Source: Persicaria tinctoria | Taxonomy: Eukaryota; Streptophyta; Magnoliopsida; Caryophyllales; Polygonaceae | Length of the DNA stretch: 64,000 bases | Assembly: GCA_037127255.1 (NCBI GenBank) | Contig: JBANSL010000017.1 | Span: 73,036,857-73,100,856, forward strand | Direction: 5' to 3' | Shown here: piece by piece, positions 54,001 through 64,000 of the stretch | How the letters are laid out: each line of letters begins with the position of its first letter | Position numbering within the stretch: position 1 is the first letter of the stretch | Program-made: the position numbers and the translations under genes | Notes under the pieces: model-generated | What the model was told of the DNA's origin: nothing | Databases searched by the model: none | Seen by the model: the letters and a program-made list of their open reading frames with translations, nothing else

Positions 54001-55636
54001 ATGCCATAGCCCGATCTTTGTCTTCCTTAATTCCCTTAAGCACTACCTTTTCCCCTTTCTTTTCAAAGGAAATCTGCACTTCCACAAAATCGAATAGCAC
54101 TGGGTTGAACCCAACCAACCAGTCTGTGCCTAGGATCATATCGCTGCCTTCCATATTGAGCAATCTAATGTTGTATTCATAAGAGCTACCTTGCATCTCC
54201 CAAACATAATTTTCACAATTTTTGTTGCTGAACATCGTACCATTGATGGTATTTACTTGCATCAAGCTTGCCTTACCAATCCAAAACCCAGCCTCCACCG
54301 CTAATCTCGTGTCCACGAAGCGGTGGGTGGCGCCACTATCAATCAAAATCGTAATTTCCTTGCCTTTTATTGATCCCTTTACACGAATCGTGCTACCAGA
54401 ATCCCCACTCGTCAAGGCATGAACATAAACCTCTGTGTCCGCTTGTTCTGCCTTTGGGCTCCAATCTTGATCCTTCTGTTCTTCAATAAGCTCAGGTTCT
54501 TGCACTTCTTGTGCTACCAAGCTGAATAAGGATTGCGTTTTACACTTGTGGCCAAAGAAAAACTTGTCACCACACTTATAGCAGAGACCCTTCTTGAAAT
54601 CAGTAGAGTGACCGGTGCTTGCTTCTGAACCCGTTGATGATGTTGCAGGCTTAGCTCCCACTGACCTTGGTTTCGAATCACTCTTAGCACTAATCTCCTT
54701 CGACCATCCTCCACTGCGAGGAAAGAATGAAGAAGACACAAATGCTGCTGGTTTCCAAGGGTTCTTAGTAACTCGAATGAGGGCTTGGACTGCACGGTGA
54801 TGGAGTCTTGCCTGCTTCATTACAACGACCATGGATTCCGGCCGTCCCAATAGCACCAGAGATCGGATCTCCTCCTTTAATCAGCCGATGTAGCTAGACA
54901 CGAAGTAAGACTTCGACAGATGAGGATTGAGTCCCAACATGCTCGCTCTCAAATCCTCGAACGATTCATTGTACGCTTCCAGATCATCAACCTGCACCAG
55001 TTTATTGAATTCTACTACAATTTCCGATTCCCTCGTATCCCCGAATCGGATGCACAAATCATCGAAGAATTCCTTCCACCTAACATTCGGTTTATGCATT
55101 GCATATCCCTGTAACCAGATGTCGGCCTTGTCATTGAGATACATCGCGTCGATCTCCACTCGTTGATCATCCGTAATCGAGAAGATGCTGAAATACTTTT
55201 CACACTTCCTGATCCAGTGCCTGGGTTTCTTGCCGTCGAAAACGGGAAAATCCAGTTTAGGCAACCTCACACTCCTGCTAGTGTCCGACGACCAACCACC
55301 GGAAGCCCCAACTGAGCCTCCTTGTCCATTCAAGGCCCTTCTTGCCCCCGGAATCTCGCGATCTGATGGTCCCGCTCCCATCAAAGACGCTCTCGCACCT
55401 GAATCAGACTCTTCATGCACACCCTCTCGTCTCGGAGGGTTTCTGATGTACTCCGTCAGTTGTTCCATCCTTTGCTCCGTCAATTTCTTGAATTCTTCCA
55501 TCTGCTTCACGTGTTCCCTGTGTTGTCGCTGCGAATCCTCCATGAATTTGGCGGTGGCAGCCATGAACGCACGAGTATCGTCCCTGAGTTCTTGGGATTG
55601 AGTGTCGAAAGCTTTGGATCTTGTCCCCTCCGCCAT
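51066..55636 (-). pseudogene. gag-pol of the chromovirus, one stop and two frameshifts
   Basis: Sense start MAEGTRSKAFD at 55636. Gag has a Lys/Glu-rich coiled-coil start and the retrotransposon gag core (WLQGYAMHKPNVRWKEFFDD). An in-frame TGA at 54881-54883 interrupts Gag; the same frame continues into VLLGRPESM. A zinc knuckle CYKCGDKFFFGHKC (about 54550-54590) follows, then protease LIDSGATHRFVD, reverse transcriptase (FCIDYRKLN, FFDDILVYS), RNase H (ETDACESGIGAVL, KIDHQPLQHLL), integrase with HSGINRTF...CDVCHRSK zinc finger and the core MDFIEGLP, VSDRDKIF, SAYHPQSDGQTERVN, and a C-terminal chromodomain-like EWLVKWTNLGKGEATWEPAA. Frameshift 1 is at the A7 run 52883-52889. Frameshift 2 lies near 52155-52175, between the integrase zinc finger and core. 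Gag and Pol were evidently one frame, typical of chromoviruses. Confidence 0.9.
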
Positions 55637-55662
55637 GACTCTCCGTCCACTGTCCGATCGAC

Positions 55663-55679
55663 TCGCTCTGAAACCAAAA
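55663..55679 (-). other. Primer-binding site, initiator tRNA-Met type with one mismatch
   Basis: In sense, directly after the 5' LTR, TTTTGGTTTCAGAGCGAG contains TGGTTTCAGAGC, against the usual TGGTATCAGAGC complementary to the 3' end of initiator tRNA-Met (one change). Confidence 0.7.
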
Positions 55680-55906
55680 TGTTGCGATCCTAAGAACACA
55701 ACCACAAGAGATCAGTGATCAATCGTTGATTGATAACCAAGCTCTACTGAAGAATTAGTTAGAAGATGAAGAAGGTGAGATAGAAGAGGGATATTGCAGA
55801 AGAGGAGGGAGAGAGATGTTTATGGGGGAATTAGCTTCTCATTTCACATGCCCAAAATGGCTTCCCCTAGGTCCTTTTATAGGCCTTACGGGTGCTGTAC
55901 ACAACA
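55680..55906 (-). repeat. 5' LTR (in element sense)
   Basis: 227 bp, begins TGTTGCGATCCTAAG on plus and ends GCTGTACACAACA, aligned throughout with the other LTR. It should hold the promoter of the element. Confidence 0.9.
55873..55883 (-). promoter_or_regulatory. TATA-like box in the 5' LTR
   Basis: CCTTTTATAGG on plus is CCTATAAAAGG in element sense, about 24-34 bases after the LTR start and followed by a CT-rich leader. Also present in the other LTR. Confidence 0.55.
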
Positions 55907-55911
55907 GAATG

Positions 55912-57062
55912 TTAGCAATTTTCCTCGTTTCAGCGACTTAGCATTTAGGGTGTTAAGACATGATATATTTAGACTTTTTATTTTTTTTTAACTACGAGTC
56001 TAGCAGCGGACTAAAATTCATCTCATTTGATTTGCTATTAAACTTTTAATGCTAACTTTGTAAGATGAGGATAGTGATATAATGTGTGAATAAACCTTTT
56101 ATACATTTAATAAGATTTCCACGTTGACGCGGTTTGTGAAATTATCGAATATGATCGATTTCTAAGTATGTCTTGTGACTCATTTTCTTTTAATTTTACT
56201 TCACCGTATTAACCACCCAACCCACCCGATTCACTGGATGGATCGGTGATAGGTGAAACATTAGACGGACGAGTGATGGGTCGAGTGAAATTTTTTCGTG
56301 ACAAGGTTTGGTGGAAAAATGACTCCACCCACCCATCACTTGACCCATTTCCACCCCTATTTAATATGCTATATTTTTTTAAACTATTCATCAACAAAAA
56401 TTAATTCAAATTTTTTGAACCACTCAATATAATCCAAATCTAATGAACAAAAATTGAAGTTCATTTGACATATGTATTATCAACATATATATGGTACGTG
56501 TTGAATCTATCTTATACTAGCATGGATATTTGTGTTTTTTTTAGAGATGGTATACGTGGTGGATTTATCTATCTATCTACTAGGAAGAGATGGTATGTGT
56601 ATGTGGTGAATCTATCTATACTAACATGCATTCATGTATTTTTAAGACGATTCATCATTCATGTGTTGAATCTATACCCGTTAAGTTTCATACATTTTGA
56701 ATCTTTGATCAATCTTTATCCAAGCTGACTCATCAAATCACTTCTTCTTTTTCATTGTTGATTCCCAAATTAATGGATATATTTAAATTAAATTTAAGGT
56801 AAATTCCTCTTTTTGATAAATCATTTATCTTTCTATAATTTTGTTTCCTAATCTCTGAATTATTTTTAAATAATTAATTTTAAATAATTCTTGATCTCTA
56901 TTAATTCAAGCCAACGAAGAATTTTATAAACAAATTAAAAATGAAATACAAACAAAAGAAGGTCAAAATTTAATTTTCAGACATTAATTCAAGGTTGGAG
57001 ATGCAATTCAAAAAAATTAAAAGACTGAGGACAAAGAGTGTAATTCACATTTCAGTTTATTA
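55912..57062. other. AT-rich intergenic; loose repeat around 56480-56680
   Basis: GAATCTATC with TACTAGCATG / ACTAACATGCATTCATGTAT and AGAGATGGTATGTGTATG recur about three times between 56490 and 56680. ACCCACCCGATTCACTGGAT-type sequence at 56216 and CATTTCCACCCCTATTTA at 56348 are worn element ends. No gene. Confidence 0.4.
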
Positions 57063-57160
57063 GGGCTCGTTTGGTTGGTACAAAAAAAATCCAATTTATC
57101 AAATTTCATGAGGGTTTTTTAGTTACGTTTTGTGAATTTTTTTCCCAACCAAACAACCCC
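57063..57160. mobile_element. 98-bp MITE
   Basis: GGGCTCGTTTGGTTGG at the left and CCAACCAAACAACCCC at the right are inverted; flanks TTA and TAA. No coding. Confidence 0.6.
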
Positions 57161-58138
57161 TAAAATGCCTTTTTGCTTGGAAAGCATGCAATATATATAT
57201 TCGTTTCCACTCCATTATATTGAGTCGTTAAAAAGAAGATGCAATGTCAATTTAAACTCACTTTTGGAGCCTCCAAACATTCTCTTAAATCAATTTTATC
57301 TTTGGAGGAGACATCAATTCAGATCTTCCATTCACCAAATTAAACAACCGATTAAAACCTAAGTAGGTGAAATCGACCTAATTTTTACCAAAAATATATA
57401 ACATGTCAAAATGTGTTAATTCGCAACTACCCTATTCTAACTCATCACGATAGTTTAAGAATCGGATTAACTAGCTCCAACATGATTATGTCCTCCCGTG
57501 ACACATATAAACACCTTATTAATTTGCTCCCTATAATCAATCAAAACATTATTCTTTACCACCCATATACTTTATTTAGGGTGCGTATAAGGACGAGTTT
57601 ATAATCTAGCTGAAGTTGAAAAAGTTGATTAAAATAGTTTTTATCTTTAAAATTTTTAAGTGTATTTTTCCCTTAAATATAAATAAACTCTAAAATAATT
57701 TGGAATTTAAATGTCCCATACAAAGCCGAAAATTCCCAAATTTTAATTCGATATAACAACCCTTGAGCTCTTACTAATAGAACACCTCTAAAATATACTT
57801 TTTTCGTTAATTAAAACATACGTATTATTTTAGAACTTGTTATATTTTTTTAATAACGGTTTGTCTAATTTATATTTTATGCATAAATTTTACTTTATTT
57901 AAAAGAAAGAAAACCCTAAAAGAAAATGATTGAATTCTTGAAAAATAATTTAAAAGTGGCTAAAGTAGTGAATTTAGAGGAATTTTTCTCAAATCGACAT
58001 GCTTAACTTATACCCTGCTAATATAGGTTAGAAAATCCGTTTTAATAATATTAATAAATATATTTTCCTAACTTCATTTACTACTTGGAAATCACAAAAT
58101 AATTATCAAAAGTAAAAATTAAAACATATAAAATGATA
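57161..58138. other. Intergenic, nothing supported
   Basis: TTTTTTCGTTAATTAAAACA near 57799 is a lone Stowaway-like end; TAATATAGGTTAGAAAATCC near 58019 is a lone end of the TTTTTCTATCC family. Otherwise AT-rich. Confidence 0.4.
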
Positions 58139-58387
58139 CTCCCTTCAATCTAAAATATAAGGTGTTTGACTTTTCGACACACATTTTAAGTAGCTAAAAA
58201 CTATATAAAAAAAAATTTGTGATTTTTTTTACAATTAATAAAAAAATTGAAAAAAAATTGTACAAATAATTAATAAAATAGTTGATATTTTATATAAATT
58301 TTAACTTTTACAAATATTTTAAAAAATTATCTATGAAGTATTTTGTTTATCAATTCAATACATGCACCCAAAAATGAACTATGGGAG
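58139..58387. mobile_element. Stowaway-like MITE
   Basis: Left CTCCCTTCAATCTAAAATAT with GGTGTTTGACTTTTCGACAC, right AAAAATGAACTATGGGAG, TA flanks. The right arm is diverged. Confidence 0.6.
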
Positions 58388-58919
58388 TAACAATTTGAGA
58401 AAAATCACCACAATTTCCAACATTTTTTAGTGTCATTTTCCCAACAATTTAAACTTCTTTCAAAATTAACTCTGTTTAGTGGAATAGTGGATTCCTCCCA
58501 CCCCAACACCAAAGCCTCGCCGCCCAACTCCCAATTTCATTTTAAAAAATTCTTTAAAAATAAATAAATAAATAAAATAAGAAAGGGCGCAAACGAAACG
58601 GACCCACAAAAACTGGTTTAAATTGGGGCTCAATGGAGCCTCTTTCATGCCAAACCAGAAAACCATAACCGTATCAAAGAACCCAAAATCTCCCTTTCTC
58701 AGTTTCTCCCTCTCTCCCCAAAATCAACACAAAAGAAAAATAAAAAAAGGTTCAATCTTGAGAGGAAAAACAGTGCCTTTACTCTTTCTTTCTCATCCCC
58801 CTCATTTGTGCACTGTTTGGTACACAGGCCACACCCCATGAGTCTGAGACACTAAAAAGCTGAAATCAATCAGACAGAAAACAAAAAGGAGAAACAAATT
58901 TTTACTGTCATAAAGATTG
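58388..58919 (+). promoter_or_regulatory. Upstream region and CT-rich leader of the beta-galactosidase gene
   Basis: CT-rich sequence at 58690-58800 (TTCTCCCTCTCTCCCC) and AAAGAAAAATAAAAAAGG look like a plant 5' UTR. No TATA box chosen with confidence. 58440-58600 is AT-rich with a GCCTCGCCGCCC patch. Confidence 0.4.
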
Positions 58920-61900
58920 ATGGGTCCAAAATTGGGAGGTGCTTGTGTTGTGTTGTTTGTTTGCTTTCTGGGCTCTCTTGTTTCCTCTTCCTCTGCCTCT
59001 GTCACATATGACCACAAAGCCATTATCATCAATGGCCAGAGGAAGATCCTCATTTCTGGCTCCATCCACTACCCAAGAAGCACCCCTGAGGTAATTTCAT
59101 TGATTCCAATTTCTGGGTCTTTTTGTTGTTTTTTGTTTTATTTATTTCTGTTTATATTCGATGTGGGATGCAGATGTGGCCTGATCTGATTCAAAAGGCG
59201 AAGAACGGAGGGCTGGATGTGATTCAGACCTATGTGTTCTGGAATGGGCATGAGCCTACCCCTGGAAAAGTACTGCTGAATTACCCTTAATTTGGTTCAT
59301 TATTTTAAAACCATATATCAAGTTTACTTTAAATTTGACTTGAATTTGTGTATCATTTTCAGTATAACTTTGAGGGCAGATATGATTTGGTCAAGTTCAT
59401 CAAGCTGGTCCAGCAAGCAGGGCTTTATGTTCACCTCAGGATTGGTCCCTTTGTTTGTGCTGAATGGAACTTTGGGTATTTTTTTTTTTGCATAAAGAAA
59501 TTAAATTTACTGATAAATTATAAAAATTGTTGCTAATATGTCAAGTAAAAGTGAATTATAAGTGGAGAAAGGATAAAATTGTAGGCTGTGAATTTTGCTT
59601 TGTCTATCTTTTACTCAAAGCAATTCTAAAGATTGTTCCTTTTTTTCTTTTGTTGCTGACAAATTCAGGGGATTTCCTGTTTGGCTAAAGTATGTTCCTG
59701 GGATTGAGTTCAGAACTGACAATGGACCCTTCAAAGTGAGTTTGTCAGCAAACAGTCTCGCGGGTTTATTTATATTTCCGAGAAAAAAAATTCAAAAAAT
59801 TCAATTATTTTATCATCTACAGGAGAAAATGCAAACTTTCACAACTTTGATTGTCAACATGATGAAGTCAAACAAGCTGTTTGAGACTCAAGGAGGCCCA
59901 ATCATACTATCTCAAGTAGGTGGAATTGATACTTGGATTATGAGTTTTGAGTAACCCTTAATGGGTCCCACTGGTGGGGTCCACCTCGCATCGAATAGGT
60001 CCAGTATTAACACCATGTTTGGTTATTCATGACAGATAGAAAATGAGCTTGGTGGTGTTGAATGGGATGTTGGGGCTCCTGTAAGAGCCTACATGAATTG
60101 GGCGGCTAAAATGGCGGTCGGTCTCAATACAGGAGTCCCATGGGTTATGTGCAAGCAAGATGATGCACCTGATCCTGTTGTAAGTGTGGTTTAAGTGATT
60201 CGGAAGTCGAATCTGCAGTGCAAATGATCTCACCAAACTTTGATTGTGACAGATTAACACCTGCAATGGATTCTACTGCGAGGGCTTTGTCCCTGACAAG
60301 AGCTATAAACCGAAGATGTGGACAGAAAACTGGACTGCATGGTAACATTTAGTCACGATCATACTTACCTACATTCGTAACAATATCTGTTGTCGTTACA
60401 CAGTTTTGAGTCGGGTTTGTCCCTATTCGTCTATTGTTAGGTACACCAAGTTTGGTGGCGCGATTCCTTATAGGCCAGCTGAAGATGTGGCCTTTTCGGT
60501 TGCTAGGTTCATCCAGAACGGTGGCTCGTTTATGAACTACTATATGGTATGATGATCATGTGCAGCTCAGTTTACCATCTTGTTTTCAGATATAACTCTG
60601 GATAGAAACCACTGACAGAGGTACATCAGGATGACAGACGTTTAGTGTCCTGGGCTGTTATGTGGTGTCTATTTTATCTATGCCTCTATGCTTCTTTTCT
60701 GAGTCTTAATTTCCTCATTGTTCTACCTCTTACCATTCTGTTCATTTGTTCTGTTATTTATTGATACAGTTTCATGGAGGAACCAACTTTGGAACCACTG
60801 CTGGCCGGTTTGTTGCAACGAGCTACGATTATGATGCTCCACTTGACGAATATGGTCTACAAAGGGAGCCAAAGTACACACACCTTAAATACCTCCATAG
60901 AGCTATAAAGATGAGTGAACAAGCCTTGGTGTCTTCGGACCCCAAATTGACGAAACTCGGAAGCAACCAAGAGGTATTGTCCATCTTAAAGAGGCGTCAT
61001 GACCGCAAAGGATCAAGAGAGCCTTGCTTATAACACATCTACTTGCTGTTTCAGGCTCATGTCTTCAGCTCAAACACAGGCGCCTGCGCCGCCTTCTTGG
61101 CAAACTATGACTCGACATGGTCAGTGAAAGTCGATTTTGGTGGCTCTCAGTACAATCTCCCTCCATGGTCAATCAGCATCCTCCCTGACTGCAAGAAGGA
61201 AGTGTATAACACCGCAAGGGTCACTGCCACGAGCATCCACCCGAAGATGACACCAGTGATGAGCTTCTCATGGCAGTCATACATTGATGAGACTCCATCA
61301 GCCGATGAAGACAGCAGCTTCTCATCGAAAGGGCTATTAGAGCAACTCAATGTGACAAGAGACACCTCCGACTATCTGTGGTACATGACAGAGTAAGTCA
61401 GCCTTAGAATCCACAAGCTGTTCTATCTCAAAATGTCGTGGTTGTGTCAGCAGTTTCTCGGGTTTGTTCTTGCAGTGTCAGCATTGCTGCGAACGAAGGA
61501 TTTCTGAGAACCGGTAACTCTCCTGTCCTCACAGTTATGTCAGCAGGTCATGCCTTGTATGTCTTTGTCAACAATCAGCTAGCAGGTATGATTGAAGCTT
61601 CAATTTACGAGCTTTCGTGACTCTTCCTGCATCAATTCGTGTCGGTATATGACCCTTTTGAGTCCCGACAGGGACCGCGTATGGCTCATTGGAGAGACCG
61701 CAGCTGACATTCAGCAGCCAAGTGAGGCTACGAGCCGGTGTCAACAAGATCTCTTTGCTAAGTGTAGCGGTTGGACTTGCGGTAAGTGCTTGATTTGTGA
61801 CCTTGCTTGATCAGTCTTGGACATTCTGATGAACCTGAATTCGCTACAGAACGTCGGGACTCACTTTGAGACATGGAACCAAGGCGTTCTTGGTCCGGTC

Positions 61901-62557
61901 AATCTAAGGGGCCTCAACGAGGGGACGAGGGACTTGACATGGCAAAGATGGTCTTACAAGGTCGGTATGAAAGGCGACAACTTAGGCCTCAATTCGGTAA
62001 CTGGTAGCTCGTCGGTTGACTGGATTGAAGGCTCACTCATTGCCCGGAGGCAACCACTGTCATGGTACAAGGTAAGACCTAACAACTGACAATGAATCTG
62101 TCTGTCAAAACATACCATTTTCTTGCTTGATGTCCTTACTTTTCAATTGCGGAAACCTTTGCAGACGACGTTCAATGCTCCTGCAGGGAGCGACCCATTG
62201 GCGTTGGACATGAGCACGATGAGTAAAGGCCAAATGTGGATCAATGGGCAGAGCATAGGCCGCCACTGGCCAGCGAACAAGGCATCCGGAAGCTGTGGTC
62301 AGTGCAACTACGCCGGTACTTACAGTGAGACTAAGTGTCTAAGCAACTGTGGGCAACCCTCTCAAAGATGGTAAGTAAAACAGCACCCAATGTGACCAAA
62401 TGTATCAAGATTTTCGCGTGACAAATGTACGAATTGTCGTCTCAGGTACCATGTACCGCGCTCCTGGCTGAAGCCGAGTGGCAACTTGTTGGTTGTGTTC
62501 GAAGAATGGGGCGGTAATCCAAGCGGAATTCAGCTGGTGAAGAGGACATTGTTCTGA
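58920..62557 (+). CDS. BGAL: Secreted GH35 beta-galactosidase, lectin-less subgroup, 15 exons
   Basis: Exons: 58920-59090, 59174-59269, 59363-59475, 59669-59735, 59823-59915, 60036-60179, 60253-60341, 60441-60546, 60770-60973, 61055-61392, 61476-61585, 61672-61781, 61850-62071, 62165-62370, 62446-62557. All introns are GT-AG and all phases match, giving 726 residues. It removes terminal beta-galactose from cell-wall galactans and arabinogalactans in the apoplast. A signal peptide (about residues 1-27, ending SSSSAS) precedes [17 protein letters not shown]. The GH35 catalytic part has [15 protein letters not shown] with acid/base Glu184, and MWTENWTAW with nucleophile Glu253. It ends shortly after [20 protein letters not shown], so the C-terminal SUEL lectin domain found in BGAL1-like enzymes is absent, as in the BGAL2/4/5/12 type. 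Leu in IENELGG replaces the usual aromatic residue beside the acid/base. The gene looks intact. Confidence 0.95.
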
Positions 62558-62845
62558 AAACCAACACTTCACATGTAAATTCGCCTCGTCGGAAGGCCAC
62601 CTAAGGTGGGATATATACTCAGGATCCATACTGATAGTAACTCAGTGTGAAGGTGATTGCAAGAGGAGCAAATGTGCATATAATCCATAGTAAAGCCAAT
62701 CAGGAAAGTACAGTTTTCGGTGTATCTTTCACTGAAATATATTGGGGGTTAGGGATGAAGCAAAGCTTTTGTATGTGAACTTACCTGCGATGTAAAAGTT
62801 GTATCATTTTATTTGGTTTAATACACATATACAAGTAATAAAATC
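62558..62845 (+). other. 3' untranslated region of the beta-galactosidase gene
   Basis: Sequence following the TGA at 62555-62557. No other gene is seen. Confidence 0.5.
62837..62842 (+). terminator. Possible polyadenylation signal AATAAA
   Basis: AATAAA about 280 bases after the stop, within AT-rich sequence. The cleavage site is not visible, and the SINE starts just downstream. Confidence 0.35.
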
Positions 62846-62858
62846 TGGCTTATATATC

Positions 62859-62955
62859 TTGAATATGGTAAATAAAGAGCGGTTATCCGGGGTTCGAGCC
62901 GGGACTTTTGGGTACTACCCACAAGTCCTTTCCGGTTGAACCATTCCGAAATAGT
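62859..62955 (-). mobile_element. Short SINE, 97 bp, copy 2
   Basis: Flanked by TGGCTTATATATC (62846-62858) and TGGCTTCTATATC (62956-62968), a 13-bp duplication with one change. It matches the copy at 28487-28582 over its whole length (TTGAATATGGTAAATAAAGA start on plus, CCGGGGTTCGAGCCGGG B box, CACAAGTCCTTTCCGGT). Confidence 0.8.
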
Positions 62956-62968
62956 TGGCTTCTATATC

Positions 62969-63875
62969 GTTTACTCGGTAAGTGTTGGAAAAATTGGCAG
63001 TTCACTCGATCATGTATGACTCGGATGGACAAGACTCTCACCAACACTAACCTATAACCTTACTTTTTGGGAAGCTCTCAACTAACACCACACCACTCAG
63101 TTTAGGAGGACTCACCCTTAGCTGACACACATACACCCAAAACCAGTACCTATTTTGGGCCAACTTATTTTGGGCCCTCCGAAATCAGCCCAATTTCAAT
63201 AGCCCAACTAGAGATATAAATTATGACCTAACAAATCATCCCTTCATTTATAACTTTAAAAACAAAAATACAAGGAAGTGTAGTTAAAATTTAGGTTTCA
63301 TCGAACTAAACCTAAAACCAAAAAAAATAAAAACTTATGAACTGAAAACCTAACCAAAAATCCTACGTTCGATTTAGATCCGATTCGGTTGGTTCGGTTC
63401 GGTTCGACTTAGCCTACAAATTCAGTTCAAACCGAATAATAAACAACCCTAAATCCAAACACATCTCCTCTACCTAATATTTCTTTCAAAAAAGTAAAGG
63501 TTCTTGCTCTTCTATGCTAGAAATGAATGTGGTAGCTACACTAGCACAATGGAAGTCATAAACTAGTCCCTAAGAGTAGGCACTTTGGTGAACGCAGAAT
63601 TTTTTTTTTTCCTACAAAAATTATTGTAATTATCTTTAAAGATTTTTAAAATAGTTTTCAATTTTATTATTTAATTTTATTAATTTTTTATTAAACTAAA
63701 TCATTATTATTTAAATATTTTTTTCATTAAACTAAATCATTTAAGAGTAATCAAGTAATAACACCGATAAAAAAGTTTATTTACTTAAAAGATTTATTGT
63801 AGGTTTTATTGACTACTAAAATTATTGAAGAGGGTTCTAATTCTCCAAATGTCAGTGCAACAGTAGAGAGAGGTA
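62969..63875. other. Intergenic with GGTTCGGTTCGG repeat
   Basis: CCGATTCGGTTGGTTCGG and AACCGAATAATAAAC near 63380-63440 are a common plant simple-repeat type. No gene supported. Confidence 0.4.
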
Positions 63876-64000
63876 GGAACTCATGGTGGCATGGGAGAGG
63901 CCATTAGCTCGCGTAGATGGGTTAAGCTGAATTCAAACGGCTCTGTGAATCATTCGGGTGGAGCGCCTGCTGGTGGGGTCATCCACGACGAGAATAGACA
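63876..64000 (+). pseudogene. RNase H-like LINE domain, 5' part, cut by window end
   Basis: The plus frame reads MGEAISSRRWVKLNSNGSVN and then GAPAGGVIHDENR to the end. This is the start of a plant LINE RNase H-like domain (WVKLN, then DGS-type motif with Asn instead of Asp, then AGGVI). The rest lies beyond the window. Confidence 0.65.

Larger units (their letters stand above)
50720..55906 (-). mobile_element. Complete Ty3/gypsy chromovirus with both LTRs and GAATG duplication
   Basis: The element is bounded by LTRs at 50720-50942 and 55680-55906 (TGTTG to CAACA) and by GAATG at 50715-50719 and 55907-55911. The sense strand is minus. Order in sense: LTR, primer site, gag, zinc knuckle, protease, reverse transcriptase, RNase H, integrase, chromodomain-like tail, LTR, which is the Ty3/gypsy order. 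By eye the two LTRs differ at about 11 positions plus a 4-base indel, so the insertion is not very recent. One stop and two frameshifts disable gag-pol. Confidence 0.95.

Noticed and set aside
1..64000. CRISPR arrays or bacterial operons
   Set aside because: No regular short repeats with unique spacers; genes are spliced and monocistronic.

Overview
The window is nuclear DNA of a flowering plant, most likely a eudicot. Its genes have short exons joined by GT-AG introns, and they encode plant-specific proteins: a B-class GATA factor with a C-terminal LLM motif, a secreted GH35 beta-galactosidase, and a plastid-targeted type of diaminopimelate epimerase. The AT-rich spaces between them are filled with plant transposable elements (Stowaway- and Tourist-like MITEs, hAT and Mutator-like elements, tRNA-derived SINEs, LINE remnants, solo LTRs and a chromovirus). 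Nothing bacterial or viral is visible. An asterid origin is possible, but I cannot support it from the sequence alone.

Layout. 1-6116: a cluster of an unrecognised protein family with an N block (core YYLLYDGLFISF) and a C block (core LLVRMFYNLGKVR), mostly on the minus strand. It includes a 698-bp tandem array with two open copies and one copy stopped twice, plus plus-strand pieces and several decayed fragments. 6182-8189: small tandem duplications, a SINE-like piece and a cysteine-rich exon-like ORF. 9284-11175: the first five exons of dapF (minus), frameshifted in exon 3 and lacking the 3' exons. 14446-15678: an intact three-exon GNC/CGA1-like GATA gene (minus). 16 kb to 50 kb: a graveyard of elements with few genes, many with readable target-site duplications and several nested. 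50720-55906: a complete Ty3/gypsy chromovirus (minus) with both LTRs and a 5-bp target duplication, inactivated by one stop and two frameshifts. 58920-62557: an intact 15-exon beta-galactosidase gene (plus, 726 residues). 62859-64000: a short SINE, decayed sequence and the start of another RNase H-like LINE remnant running off the end.

How the parts work together. The three recognisable cellular genes are unrelated in function: transcriptional control of greening, lysine biosynthesis, and cell-wall galactan turnover. There is no operon-like logic. The best novelty candidates are the uncharacterised tandem family in the first 6 kb; a short 96-97 bp SINE family with clear target duplications; a poly(A)-tailed non-LTR family whose two diverged copies share a 3' hairpin; a long-arm foldback Mutator-type element; and a TGACGTCA-bearing minisatellite. 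Junction coordinates were read by eye and may be off by a few bases.
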